Assembly: GCA_002451215.1 (NCBI GenBank)
Contig: DKBM01000094.1
Coordinates: 8,898-72,897, forward strand
Reading direction: 5' to 3'
From: SM1-46 sp002451215
GTDB taxonomy: Bacteria > Pseudomonadota > Gammaproteobacteria > Acidiferrobacterales > Sulfurifustaceae
Length of the DNA: 64,000 bases
Position numbers and translations under genes: made by a program. Below, piece by piece: positions 16,056 to 24,761 of the stretch. The notes beneath the pieces were generated by a model, which searched no databases, had not been told where the DNA came from, and worked only from the letters and a program-made list of their open reading frames with translations. The stretch's first letter is position 1, and each line of letters opens with the position of its first letter.

Positions 16056-17324
16056 ATGAGCAGCGTTCTCCCTGAGCCGGCCGACCCCTGTTTGCACGGC
16101 GTGGCGCGCGTGCCCGTTGCCGAGGCACGCCAGCGCATACTCAAAGCAGTCGAGCCGGTGCGTGGCATCGAAAGTCTCTCCCTGCGCGGCACGCTGGGAC
16201 GAATTCTCGCCCGCGACATGTACGCCCCGTTTGACGTTCCCGGCCATACCAATTCCGCCGTCGATGGGTATGCGCTCGCCGGCGCCGGGCTGCCCACGCA
16301 GGGCGAGAGTGAGTTTCCGATCGTCGGAACGGCCTGGGCCGGCCAGCCATTCGATGGCGCGGTCGCTGCAGGCGGATGCGTGCGAATCATGACCGGTGCC
16401 CCGCTTCCATCCGGCACCGACACCGTTGTCATGCAGGAACACGTCCGGGCAGAGTCAAAAACGGTACACATCGGCGGCGGACATCGCATCGGGCAGAACG
16501 TTCGCGTGGCAGGCGAGGACCTTGCGCGCGGCTCGCTCGCGCTCGGTGCCGGAAAACGCCTCATCCCGGCCGACCTCGGTTTGCTTGCCTCGCTCGGCAT
16601 TGCCGAGGTACCGGTGTTCCGGCGGGTGCGCGCGGCATTCCTCTCCACCGGCGATGAACTGCGCTCGATCGGCGAGCCGCTCGTCACCGGCGCGGTCTAC
16701 GACAGTAACCGCTACACGCTCCACGGCATGCTGCAGCAGCTCGGTGTCGAAATCCTCGATCTCGGCGTCGTGCGCGACGATCGCAAGTCGGTGTACGCGG
16801 CATTTCGGGAGGCGGCATCGGTTGCAGATGTCGTCATTACCTCCGGTGGCGTGTCGGTCGGCGACGCTGATTACGTCAAGGAAACGCTCGAAGCGCTTGG
16901 AAAGGTGGGATTCTGGCAGATCGCCATGAAGCCGGGGCGCCCGCTCGCCTTCGGGCACCTGGACCGCGCCGCGTTCTTCGGGCTGCCCGGCAATCCGGTA
17001 GCGGTCATGGTCACCTTCTACCAGTTCGTGCAGCCGGCGCTGCAACGCATGATGGGCGAAGACCCGGTCAGTGAGCCGCTGATGTTCAGGGCGAAGAGTC
17101 TGAGCCGTTTTCGCAAGCAGCCTGGTCGCACCGAGTTCCAGCGCGCCATCGTCGAAACTGACGCCATTGGCGCAATCGTGGTGCGCAAAACCGGCACTCA
17201 GGGCTCGGGCATCCTGCGCTCGATGAGCCTTGCCAATTGTTTCGTGGTCCTGCCGCACGATGCCGGTGACATCGAGCCGGGCACACAGGTCATGATACAA
17301 CCCTTTTTCGGCCTCTTGCGCTGA
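16056..17324 (+). CDS. moeA: Molybdopterin molybdenumtransferase MoeA
   Basis: 422 residues. MoeA inserts molybdate (or tungstate) into adenylylated molybdopterin. Visible motifs are HTNSAVDGYAL, RIMTGAPLPSGTDTVVMQE, TSGGVSVGDADYVKE, MKPGRPLAFG and GLPGNPVAVMVTF. ATG 16056 follows AGGAAGA. It continues the mobA-mobB series and precedes moaB. Confidence 0.95.
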   Translation: MSSVLPEPADPCLHGVARVPVAEARQRILKAVEPVRGIESLSLRGTLGRILARDMYAPFDVPGHTNSAVDGYALAGAGLPTQGESEFPIVGTAWAGQPFDGAVAAGGCVRIMTGAPLPSGTDTVVMQEHVRAESKTVHIGGGHRIGQNVRVAGEDLARGSLALGAGKRLIPADLGLLASLGIAEVPVFRRVRAAFLSTGDELRSIGEPLVTGAVYDSNRYTLHGMLQQLGVEILDLGVVRDDRKSVYAAFREAASVADVVITSGGVSVGDADYVKETLEALGKVGFWQIAMKPGRPLAFGHLDRAAFFGLPGNPVAVMVTFYQFVQPALQRMMGEDPVSEPLMFRAKSLSRFRKQPGRTEFQRAIVETDAIGAIVVRKTGTQGSGILRSMSLANCFVVLPHDAGDIEPGTQVMIQPFFGLLR

Positions 17325-17347
17325 AGAAGTCGTCCAGGAGACAACAC

Positions 17348-17944
17348 ATGAACGATGCATCGCACAGCCACCAGCACGCGGAACACGCGCACGGCAAGAA
17401 GGACAGGCCCTTTGTGTCACTCGCCATCGCGGTGCTAACGATCTCCGACACCCGCACCGAGGAGACCGATTCTTCGGGGCGCTCGCTAGTCGAGCGCCTG
17501 ACCAAGGCCGGACACAAGGTCGCGGAGAAAGTGATCGTCCCGGATGACATCTACCAGATTCGCGCCAAGGTCTCGGACTGGATTGCACGCGATGGCGTGA
17601 ATGTGGTCATCACGACCGGCGGCACCGGCCTTACCGGCCGCGATGGCACGCCGGAAGCGATCAGGCCCCTGTTCGACAAAGAAATTGAGGGATTCGGCGA
17701 GCGATTTCGCGCAATTTCCTACGACGAGATCAAGACCTCCACGATCCAGTCGCGCGCGCTCGCTGGCGTCGCGAATGCCACCTACATCTTCTGCCTGCCG
17801 GGCTCATCCGGCGCCTGCCGCACCGGATGGGACAATCTGATCGAGCCCCAACTCGACTATCGCACACGCCCGTGCAACCTCGTGGAACTCATGCCGCGAT
17901 TGCTGGAGAAGCTGCCTTCGGCGGCACATTCCCACGCCGACTGA
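17348..17944 (+). CDS. moaB: Molybdopterin adenylyltransferase, MoaB/Mog type
   Basis: 198 residues. VLTISDTRTEETDSSG, TTGGTGLTGRDGTPEA and CLPGSSGACRTGWD are MoaB/MogA motifs; the protein activates molybdopterin by adenylylation before metal insertion by MoeA. A His-rich N-terminal extension (SHSHQHAEHAHG) of about 20 residues is not part of the usual fold and could bind metal. AGGAGA precedes the ATG. Last gene of the Mop-Tup-Moco series. Confidence 0.92.
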   Translation: MNDASHSHQHAEHAHGKKDRPFVSLAIAVLTISDTRTEETDSSGRSLVERLTKAGHKVAEKVIVPDDIYQIRAKVSDWIARDGVNVVITTGGTGLTGRDGTPEAIRPLFDKEIEGFGERFRAISYDEIKTSTIQSRALAGVANATYIFCLPGSSGACRTGWDNLIEPQLDYRTRPCNLVELMPRLLEKLPSAAHSHAD

Positions 17945-18049
17945 TTTCTCCCGCACAGAACGCCAGCTCGTAACACCTAGTAGTAACACTATACGTGTGA
18001 GAATCGCGTTGCCGCTTGACGCCACGCGGTTGCCGCGCGCATCATTTTC

Positions 18050-18077
18050 GCGGGCCCATTCTGCAGCTCGGGCCCGC
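18050..18077. other. GC-rich hairpin between moaB and the DUF1059 gene
   Basis: GCGGGCCC (18050-18057) pairs perfectly with GGGCCCGC (18070-18077) across a 12-base loop. No T-run follows on either strand, so it is not a standard terminator; it would lie in the leader of the DUF1059 gene. Confidence 0.3.
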
Positions 18078-18132
18078 ATCACCAAGTTTGTCCCCCTGCT
18101 GTTCTCCGTCCCATCCAAGCAAGGAGGATGTC

Positions 18133-18330
18133 ATGCGCAGAAAGTATCTCGATTGTCGCGAGTCACCGGGCTCCAACTGCACCGTTGCCATCTCCGCAGA
18201 TACCGATGAAGAGCTGATGGAGGTTGCGGCCCAGCACGCCGTGTCGGCGCACGGTTACAAGGACGGCCCCGAGCTGCGCGAGGAGTTGCGCAAGATGCTA
18301 AAGAAACAGGAAGAGTCGATCCCCGCCTGA
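18133..18330 (+). CDS. DUF1059 family protein
   Basis: A 65-residue protein matching DUF1059: DCRESPGSNCTVAISADTDEE (in parts CRESPGSNC and the following strand) and AQHAVSAHGYKD ... LREELRKML. ATG 18133 is preceded by AAGGAGGATGTC, an ideal ribosome site. Function unknown. It lies alone between moaB and the converging YcbK gene. Confidence 0.85.
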   Translation: MRRKYLDCRESPGSNCTVAISADTDEELMEVAAQHAVSAHGYKDGPELREELRKMLKKQEESIPA

Positions 18331-18449
18331 CCGTTCCGGACAGCTGCCGCCGGCAAGTTTGCGTGTCGAATGTGCGCACCGCGCGCAGGAAGTCGTTTGT
18401 GTGCCGACAGATCGCGCTCCAGTGAAGAGCGCGTGCGGCCGGCAGGTTG

Positions 18450-18986
18450 CTACCAGGTTCGGAAACGACCGGTGTCGAGATGGAGGAACGCATCGCGTGG
18501 GTAGTAGCCGACTCCTCCGGCACGCAGCGCCAGCGCGGTGCGGTGCAACTCGGCGAGATCGCGACCCGGCAGCCGGATGTCGATCGCCTTGCCTAGAGTG
18601 TGCAGGCTGCCACGGGCCACGCCGCTACTGTGGCGCCGCAGTGCAGCATTGGTTGCTGGCGATCGATAGCCCGAGATGACATGGAAGTCGGCGCGCGACT
18701 CGCTAGCCTTCTGCAGGTCGTACAAGATATCGAACAAACGGCGATCGATGGCGACCGTCTCGCCACTACGATGATCGCGCAGGACCCGGTCGATCGCCAC
18801 GAGTTCGCTCGCGACGTAACTGCCATCGGCCCAGTAGGTCGCCCGCACCCGCTCGCCGGTGTGGGTGTTATAGAAGCCGAGCACGCGCTCGTGCGCCGAT
18901 GCGCTGGCACGCGCCAGCACCGGCAAACCGGCCAGCCCAAGCGCCGCGACTCCAGACAGTCTTAGAAACAAACGTCGACTCGTCAT
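18450..18986 (-). CDS. YcbK-like (DUF882) D-Ala-D-Ala carboxypeptidase-fold protein
   Basis: 178 residues with a Tat-like leader (TSRRLFLRLSG, ending ARAS). The M15/DUF882 fold has zinc ligands in VISGYRSPATN, SLHTLGKAIDI and AFLHLDTGRFRTW. Members act on peptidoglycan. I start at ATG 18986, with AAGGGA upstream. The L,D-transpeptidase gene lies just upstream on the same strand, as in ycbB-ycbK of enterics. Confidence 0.85.
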   Translation of the reverse strand: MTSRRLFLRLSGVAALGLAGLPVLARASASAHERVLGFYNTHTGERVRATYWADGSYVASELVAIDRVLRDHRSGETVAIDRRLFDILYDLQKASESRADFHVISGYRSPATNAALRRHSSGVARGSLHTLGKAIDIRLPGRDLAELHRTALALRAGGVGYYPRDAFLHLDTGRFRTW

Positions 18987-19092
18987 CCGTCCAATCCCTT
19001 CAATCGAAAGCTCTAGCGGCTGAATTATAGAATAGATGGCGCCCACGTGCCGCATTCCAGCGCGAGTTCCGTCGCGCGCCACACGCCATCCG

Positions 19093-20745
19093 TCATGGCG
19101 CCTGGGTCGCGGGATAGTAGCGCGCCAGCACCTTTTCCCGCTGGTAGGCATCACCCACAAAATGCGCGACCCCAGCATCGTCTATCCAGCTTGTCAGGTA
19201 GAGCACGTGCACCGGAATTGGCCGCGACAGAGCAACCTTCTGGTGGCGCAGGGATTCGATCTCGGCCCGGATGTGCCCCTCATCCCAACCCTCGCTGCCA
19301 CGCAGCGCGTACAGGGCAAGTGGCATGAAGCGCTCGATGCGCACGCATCCTTCACTAAAAGTGCGCGTCTCGCGCTCGAACAGCCGCCGCTCGGGCGTAT
19401 CGTGCAGAAAGATATCAAAAGGATTCGGTAGCACGAATGCCACACGGCCCATGCTGTTCTTCTCGCCCGGCTCCTGGCGCAGACGATAGGGAAACTCCTC
19501 TGTAGATACGCGCCACCAGTCGATGCCAGCGGGATCGATCTCGCGACTCGAAACGCCACCATTCGAGTACACCCGAAAACCGCGGGACACGAAAAATCTA
19601 GGGTTGCGCTGCTGGATCGGCAAGAGCTTGTCGCGCGCAATTCGCAGCGGCACATTCCAATAGGGGTTTATTACAAGCGCATCCATCGAAGCAGTAAATG
19701 ACGGAGTCGCCTGGTCCGGCGTGCCGACGATCACGCGCATCTCAAGCACGGAGCGCTGTCCATCCACCACGTCGAGTTCGAAGCCCGCGGTATTCACCAG
19801 CACGTGCGGATCGCCGAGGCTACGCGGCAACCAGCGCCAGCGCTCCATAGTCCGGCGCATCTGGGCGAGCCGCTCCGCCACCGGCACGTTCATGGCCGCG
19901 CGCGTGCGTGAGCCGACAATGCCGTCCGCGGTCAGGCCATGGCGTTTCTGGAATTGCCGCACCGCGGCCGCGAGTCTCTCGTCGTAGCGTTCCCCGCCGA
20001 ACGTGATTCCACGAAGGTCGCCCTCGGCACGCAACCGGGCACGCAATACCGGGACGCGCACATCGCTCATGCCGGGCTCGATAGACGCCCCCGCCGCGAC
20101 GTTGGTCCAGCCGCCATCGCGCGCTAACGCCTCGTAGCGCGCCAGCGCCTCACGCAGCCGCTGATAGCCCGTGTGCGGGGGCGGTAGATCGTGCAGCAAG
20201 GCCGCAAAAGCGTGCTCGCTCGAAGCGGCGCGAAGTGCCTCGGCGGGTTCAAACGGCGCGGGGCGCGGATACCAGGCGGGATCCGCCTCGCGTGGATCGA
20301 TGCGACCGCTGTGCACATCGCTTGCGTAGCGACGGAACGCATCCGTCAGCAGCAAATCCAGACACGCCTTTGCAGCTGGCACGCGCGCCTGCCAGTGGCG
20401 CTCGATTTCGCCGAGCCGATAATTGGCGGGCGCAAGCCCCTCCTGTCCCGCACTGTCGAGCGCTTCGCGGAGCCGCTCGGCGCGCGCGCCAGGGCCGGCG
20501 TCCGTAACCCAAAGCGGTACCGCGCGATCGATGACGTAGAACGACGCCAGTCGTGCCGTGTCGAGATAGGCGCCTCCGCAAACCGCTGTCAATGTTGCGA
20601 GTTGGGCACGCAGCGCAGCCGTAACGGGGTCACCGCCCGGCGGGAAGGTATCATTCGCAGCGTGGAGTGCGTTCGAAAGCGCTATGACTGCCGCGCCAAG
20701 TACGCTGGCGCCCAGAAAGCCAAGGAATATGAGCGGATGGCGCAT
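19093..20745 (-). CDS. L,D-transpeptidase YcbB/LdtD family
   Basis: 550 residues with an N-terminal membrane anchor or signal (residues about 5-27). It has a peptidoglycan-binding domain (FQKRHGLTADGIVGSRTRAAMN, in parts) and a C-terminal YkuD catalytic domain with LHDTPERRLFERETRTFSEGCVRIE (quoted in parts: LHDTP and FSEGCVRIE), which contains the catalytic His and Cys. It forms 3-3 crosslinks in peptidoglycan. Paired with the YcbK gene downstream. Confidence 0.92.
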   Translation of the reverse strand: MRHPLIFLGFLGASVLGAAVIALSNALHAANDTFPPGGDPVTAALRAQLATLTAVCGGAYLDTARLASFYVIDRAVPLWVTDAGPGARAERLREALDSAGQEGLAPANYRLGEIERHWQARVPAAKACLDLLLTDAFRRYASDVHSGRIDPREADPAWYPRPAPFEPAEALRAASSEHAFAALLHDLPPPHTGYQRLREALARYEALARDGGWTNVAAGASIEPGMSDVRVPVLRARLRAEGDLRGITFGGERYDERLAAAVRQFQKRHGLTADGIVGSRTRAAMNVPVAERLAQMRRTMERWRWLPRSLGDPHVLVNTAGFELDVVDGQRSVLEMRVIVGTPDQATPSFTASMDALVINPYWNVPLRIARDKLLPIQQRNPRFFVSRGFRVYSNGGVSSREIDPAGIDWWRVSTEEFPYRLRQEPGEKNSMGRVAFVLPNPFDIFLHDTPERRLFERETRTFSEGCVRIERFMPLALYALRGSEGWDEGHIRAEIESLRHQKVALSRPIPVHVLYLTSWIDDAGVAHFVGDAYQREKVLARYYPATQAP

Positions 20746-20791
20746 AGTCGGATTCTACCGACAAACCACCCCGCGGCGCGGGCAACGGCTG

Positions 20792-21544
20792 TTACCAGCC
20801 GATTTCGGCGGCAGTGGCGTAACCGATGACCGCCTGCCCTAGGTCACGTGGAATCTCGGCGTGGCGCTCGCTCACGGCGATGCGCCCGGCCATGATCTCC
20901 GCCTTGTCCTGCGGGTAGCGCGGCTCGGCATAGGGATCGGCGAATCCGCTTGGATAGATTGGCTGTCCGGTCTCATCGTACTTGTCGGTTGCGCCTAATG
21001 TATGCAGCAACTCGTGCGCGATCACGACGTTGTTCTGGACGCGCTGTTCGTCAGTCGCGAATACGTGCACCACGCCGAGCAGCCCCTTCTTCAGGCCAAG
21101 CGAATGGGGCAACGCTGCGTTATATCGGGGCTGGTGATACAGCACGAACAGCCGTACGCCGCCGAGACTCTCCCAAATCGAAGTCTGGCGGAAAGCGTAC
21201 CAGCGTAGACGCAGGCTGAGGAGAATGGCCTCGGTGCCGCTGCGTGCCTGCTCGAGCGGCGGCAGTTCACGAACTGGTGGTTTCAGCACGATCCTGGGCG
21301 CCGGGATGGATTTCGCGCGCGACCAGCGCTGCGATTCGACCGCCAGGAAGGCGCCGATTTCCTGGTAGTCTTCGGCGCGCAGTTGCGCGACAAAGCCTTC
21401 GCTCGCGGCATCCATGGCAACCGGATAGATCGCCACCGCGAGCGGCCGGGTCCAGGCGCGCACCCAGATCCGCTCCCAGACGGTAACCGCCGCAACGGTC
21501 GCCAGCGCCAGTAGGAGAATCAGGATGCGCCAGTGGCGTCGCAT
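20792..21544 (-). CDS. Membrane-anchored putative zinc metallopeptidase
   Basis: 250 residues with one N-terminal membrane helix (residues about 7-24). The zinc-peptidase motif VIAHELLHTLGATDKYD has HExxH followed by a downstream Asp, as in metzincin-like proteins. I do not recognise a named family. It is encoded 46 bp upstream of the YcbB gene on the same strand, which suggests an envelope role. Confidence in the protease fold is moderate. Confidence 0.65.
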   Translation of the reverse strand: MRRHWRILILLLALATVAAVTVWERIWVRAWTRPLAVAIYPVAMDAASEGFVAQLRAEDYQEIGAFLAVESQRWSRAKSIPAPRIVLKPPVRELPPLEQARSGTEAILLSLRLRWYAFRQTSIWESLGGVRLFVLYHQPRYNAALPHSLGLKKGLLGVVHVFATDEQRVQNNVVIAHELLHTLGATDKYDETGQPIYPSGFADPYAEPRYPQDKAEIMAGRIAVSERHAEIPRDLGQAVIGYATAAEIGW

Positions 21545-21692
21545 GGGTCCGTTCAGCTTCCGTTCAGGATGAAGATGACAGTATAGGAACTGACAAGACG
21601 GCTGCGCAGGCGCAGCGGCAGTTCGCCAGACGGTGGATTATTCCGTTTGTCCAGAAACATATGCCGCGTCCACGTCCGGGCGTCCCGAAACG

Positions 21693-21706
21693 TTGATAAT
21701 GATCAA
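21693..21706. promoter_or_regulatory. FNR/Anr-type box
   Basis: TTGATAATGATCAA matches the FNR consensus TTGAT-N4-ATCAA at all ten positions. It lies 112 bp upstream of the glycine-zipper lipoprotein ATG and 149 bp from the divergent metallopeptidase start. Control by an oxygen- or redox-responsive regulator is likely. Confidence 0.5.
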
Positions 21707-21817
21707 GGCCCCGTGCCGGCGCTTCGAGCGAGAATGCAAATCTGGCCGGGAAGGCTGAACTGGGAGACCGGAAAAGCCTCTCAATACTGGAGAACCGATG
21801 CCCAAGAGGCATGCACC

Positions 21818-22411
21818 ATGAAGATGACAGATTCGGCACCTACGAGATCCAATGGTCATTCGGCGGCGTGCCGGGTGGCGTCGCTCGCCACCTTGGCTGC
21901 AGCCTTAATGCTCGGCGCCTGCGCCACGACGCCGCCCCCGCCACAGCCCGCGCCGCAACCTCCGCCGCCACCGGTGCAGGTCTACTTCTATCCGGCCAAG
22001 GGACAGAGCGCCGCGCAGCAGGATCGTGACCGCTATGAGTGCTACCGGTGGGCTGTGAAACAGTCTGGCTTCGATCCGAGCGCACCACAGCTTGCGCCCC
22101 ATCAACGCATCCAGGTAACGCCAAGCCCGCCGCCCGGCACGAGCACTGCCATTGGCGCGGCAACCGGTGCGGTGCTGGGCGCAGTGGTATCACCGCCCGG
22201 ACGCGCCGCAGAAGGCGCTGCCGTCGGCGCGGTAACCGGTGCCGTCATTGGTGCGGCCTCGGATGCAGCGCGCCAGGAACAGTCGGAACAGGTGCAAAAA
22301 AAGATCGACCGGAGCGAGGCGCAACGCCAGGCGCGTCTCGAGCAACAGGCCGCCAACTACCGGCGTGCGATGACCGCGTGCCTCGAGGGCCGCGGCTACA
22401 CAGTGCAGTGA
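21818..22411 (+). CDS. Glycine-zipper lipoprotein
   Basis: 197 residues. The lipobox is LGAC, followed by a Pro-rich stretch. A conserved module YPAKGQS ... DRYECYRWAVKQSGFDPS comes next, then a glycine zipper (AIGAATGAVLGAVV ... GAAVGAVTGAVIGAA) and the end motif YRRAMTACLEGRGYTV. The same flanking module, without the zipper, forms the C-terminus of the next protein. ATG 21818 follows AGAGG. Probably outer-membrane associated; function unknown. Confidence 0.75.
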   Translation: MKMTDSAPTRSNGHSAACRVASLATLAAALMLGACATTPPPPQPAPQPPPPPVQVYFYPAKGQSAAQQDRDRYECYRWAVKQSGFDPSAPQLAPHQRIQVTPSPPPGTSTAIGAATGAVLGAVVSPPGRAAEGAAVGAVTGAVIGAASDAARQEQSEQVQKKIDRSEAQRQARLEQQAANYRRAMTACLEGRGYTVQ

Positions 22412-22421
22412 GGTGAGTGAC

Positions 22422-23303
22422 ATGGTGATGAAACGAATTTCTGTAACGAGTGTCGCGACCATCCTTGCGCTCGCATGCGCGGCACCGCTGGCGTGGGCGG
22501 ATCGCGACGGCGATCGGGGTGAGCGACGCGGACAACAGGATGTGCAAGAGCCCCGCGGCGAAACGCCCCGTGAAGGGCCGCGCGCCGTCCAGCCGCGCGA
22601 GACGCACAAGGCGCCTCCCAGATCGGCCGAGACACCGCAACAGCGCAAGGTATCATCAGGCGAGGGCCACCGGGCACCCGCCCCGGGACCACAACCCGTT
22701 CTGCCACGCGAAGCGCGTCGTCCTGGACCACCGCCTCATCCCGGTTACGTACTCGACAAGCGCTACGGTCACAACCATTACTACCCACCACGCGGATATG
22801 CTGTGCCAGTGCTGCCGCGCGACTACCGGGTCGTCCACTATCACGGCTCGCCCTACTACTACCATTCCGGCATCTGGTACCGGCCTTATGGCTCGCGCTT
22901 CGTGGTGATCGTCCCCCCGTTCGGCATCGTCGTGCCGATACTGCCGCCTTTTTACACGACGATCTGGTGGGGCGGCATTCCTTATTACTACGCCGGCGGC
23001 GTCTACTACACGTGGTACCCGGACTATCGTGGCTACGTGGTGACCGAGCCGCCGCCGGAAGCACAGGTTCAGCAAGAGGCGGTGGTGTCCGATGAACTCT
23101 ATATCTATCCGAAGAAGGGCCAGAGCGAGAAGCAGCAGGCGCTCGACCGTTATGAATGCCATCGCTGGTCATCGAGCCAGACCGGCTTCGATCCTACCCA
23201 GCCGGGCGGCGGGGTATCGGAGACGCAAAACGCCGCCAAGCGATCCGACTACCGGCGCGCCATGACGGCCTGTCTCGAGGCGCGCGGCTACAGCGTGCAG
23301 TAA
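22422..23303 (+). CDS. DUF6515-like exported protein, Tyr/Pro-rich
   Basis: 293 residues with a signal peptide (ends PLAWA). An Arg/Pro/Glu-rich low-complexity region covers residues about 25-100. A Tyr/Gly/Pro-rich core (HYHGSPYYYHSGIWYRPYG, VVPPFGIVVPILPP, YYYAGGVYYTWY) is typical of DUF6515 proteins. The C-terminal module YPKKGQS ... DRYECHRWSSSQTGFDP ... YRRAMTACLEARGYSV is shared with the preceding lipoprotein. The genes are 10 bp apart; GAGGTGAG precedes ATG 22422. Confidence 0.7.
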   Translation: MVMKRISVTSVATILALACAAPLAWADRDGDRGERRGQQDVQEPRGETPREGPRAVQPRETHKAPPRSAETPQQRKVSSGEGHRAPAPGPQPVLPREARRPGPPPHPGYVLDKRYGHNHYYPPRGYAVPVLPRDYRVVHYHGSPYYYHSGIWYRPYGSRFVVIVPPFGIVVPILPPFYTTIWWGGIPYYYAGGVYYTWYPDYRGYVVTEPPPEAQVQQEAVVSDELYIYPKKGQSEKQQALDRYECHRWSSSQTGFDPTQPGGGVSETQNAAKRSDYRRAMTACLEARGYSVQ

Positions 23304-23346
23304 CACAGACAGCGTACGTACACATCACGCCCAGGAGGCGCTGCTC

Positions 23347-24132
23347 ATGAAAACGCTCGCGAAGGTGTTTCTGGCTCTGACGGCGCTCACCGCCACCAGC
23401 GCCTGGGCCGATAACCAATTCGACTTTGGCGTCGGTTTCGAGCAGTTCCGATGGCGAGAATATGACTCGTCCGGTACCCAGTTGCTGGAAGAGAAGGGAC
23501 CACGCTTCGTCCTTCACGGAAATTACGAGAACTGGCTGCCGGGCGGTGCAGTCTTCGGCGGACTGGCCGATATCTACTTCGGCAGTGTCAACTATGACGG
23601 TCAGACGCAGTCCGGTACACCCGTTCAGACCGATACCGACTATTCCGGCATACGCCTGGAAGGCGGAGGCGGCTATCTCTGGCCGGCCGGCAACCACGGC
23701 ATTGGTATCGTCGGATCCCTCGGTCTAGATAGCTGGATTCGAACCCTGCAGGATTCCTATACGAGCACCGGCACGTACGTCTACGGCTACGAGGAGGATT
23801 GGTTCACGATGTATGCGCGGATTGCGGGCGCGTGGAATTATCGCAACGGTACCTGGCAACAGCGTTTGCGCGCCGGATGGAAATACCCGTTCTACACCGA
23901 GAACTATGTTCCAGATCTCGGTGTGACGCTCGAGCCAAAAGCCGGGCCATCGTACTTCATAAATTGGGACGCGCATTGGCCGGTGTCACCCGGCTTCGCA
24001 CTTGGACTCGCCCTGTACTACGAATACACCGACTATCATGCGTCCAATGCCCAACCGAGCGGTGGATTCCTCTACTATCAGCCTGAAAGCCGTCAATGGG
24101 TGACGGGCGCGCGCTTCCAGATGACGTTCTAG
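23347..24132 (+). CDS. Putative outer-membrane beta-barrel protein
   Basis: 261 residues with a signal peptide (ends SAWA). The rest alternates aromatic and polar residues in beta-strand pattern and ends in F (GARFQMTF), the usual C-terminal signal for barrel insertion. No named family recognised. It is third in a same-strand row of envelope genes and converges on the DUF938 gene with a 10-bp gap. Confidence 0.65.
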   Translation: MKTLAKVFLALTALTATSAWADNQFDFGVGFEQFRWREYDSSGTQLLEEKGPRFVLHGNYENWLPGGAVFGGLADIYFGSVNYDGQTQSGTPVQTDTDYSGIRLEGGGGYLWPAGNHGIGIVGSLGLDSWIRTLQDSYTSTGTYVYGYEEDWFTMYARIAGAWNYRNGTWQQRLRAGWKYPFYTENYVPDLGVTLEPKAGPSYFINWDAHWPVSPGFALGLALYYEYTDYHASNAQPSGGFLYYQPESRQWVTGARFQMTF

Positions 24133-24142
24133 TGGTGGCGAT

Positions 24143-24736
24143 CTAGCGCTTCACCCAATTTATGGAGCGGTTGTTAACGGGCACTGGCTCATCGCCGGCG
24201 AGCATCAGGCCATTTTGCGCGGCGAGCGCATTGACCGCTTCGAAGTCGCGTACACCAGAGACTGAATCGCGCGCCTTGAGCCAGCGATCGAACTCCTCGT
24301 TGCTCGGCTCAAGCGGCCGCGTCGCGTAACGGTACGCGCCATAAACGTACATCACGCCTCCCGGTGGCAATATCCGACCGGCACCGGCGAACAGATTTTC
24401 CACTCCTTGCCACGCGACAATATGCACGGTGTTGATACACACGACCGCGTGCGCTGAACTCACCGGCCATTCATCATGCAGCAGGTCGAGCGCGAGCGCC
24501 GGTCTGAGATTGGGCAAAGCCACTTCCTCGGCCCAGGCGCGGATGCCCGGCAGATTCTCTTCCAGGTCCGTCGGCTGCCAAATGAGCTGCGGCATCTGCT
24601 GCGCGAAGTAGGCCGCATGCTGACCGGTTCCGCTGCCGACCTCAAGCACCGTCCCCTCACTCGGCAATAGCTTGCGCAATGCGGCAAGGATGACGTCCTT
24701 GTTGGTATCGACAGAGGATACAGTCCGCTTGACCAT
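24143..24736 (-). CDS. DUF938 SAM-dependent methyltransferase
   Basis: 197 residues. LEVGSGTGQHAAYFAQQMP is the SAM-binding motif I, and the downstream pattern WQPTDLEENLPGI, INTVHIVAW and VYGAYRY is that of DUF938 proteins. The substrate is unknown. Confidence 0.88.
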   Translation of the reverse strand: MVKRTVSSVDTNKDVILAALRKLLPSEGTVLEVGSGTGQHAAYFAQQMPQLIWQPTDLEENLPGIRAWAEEVALPNLRPALALDLLHDEWPVSSAHAVVCINTVHIVAWQGVENLFAGAGRILPPGGVMYVYGAYRYATRPLEPSNEEFDRWLKARDSVSGVRDFEAVNALAAQNGLMLAGDEPVPVNNRSINWVKR

Positions 24737-24761
24737 GTTTCACCGGAGAGCCTGGGTTGTC

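Noticed and set aside
18050..18077. A transcription terminator after moaB
   Set aside because: The hairpin is stable but no T-run follows on either strand.
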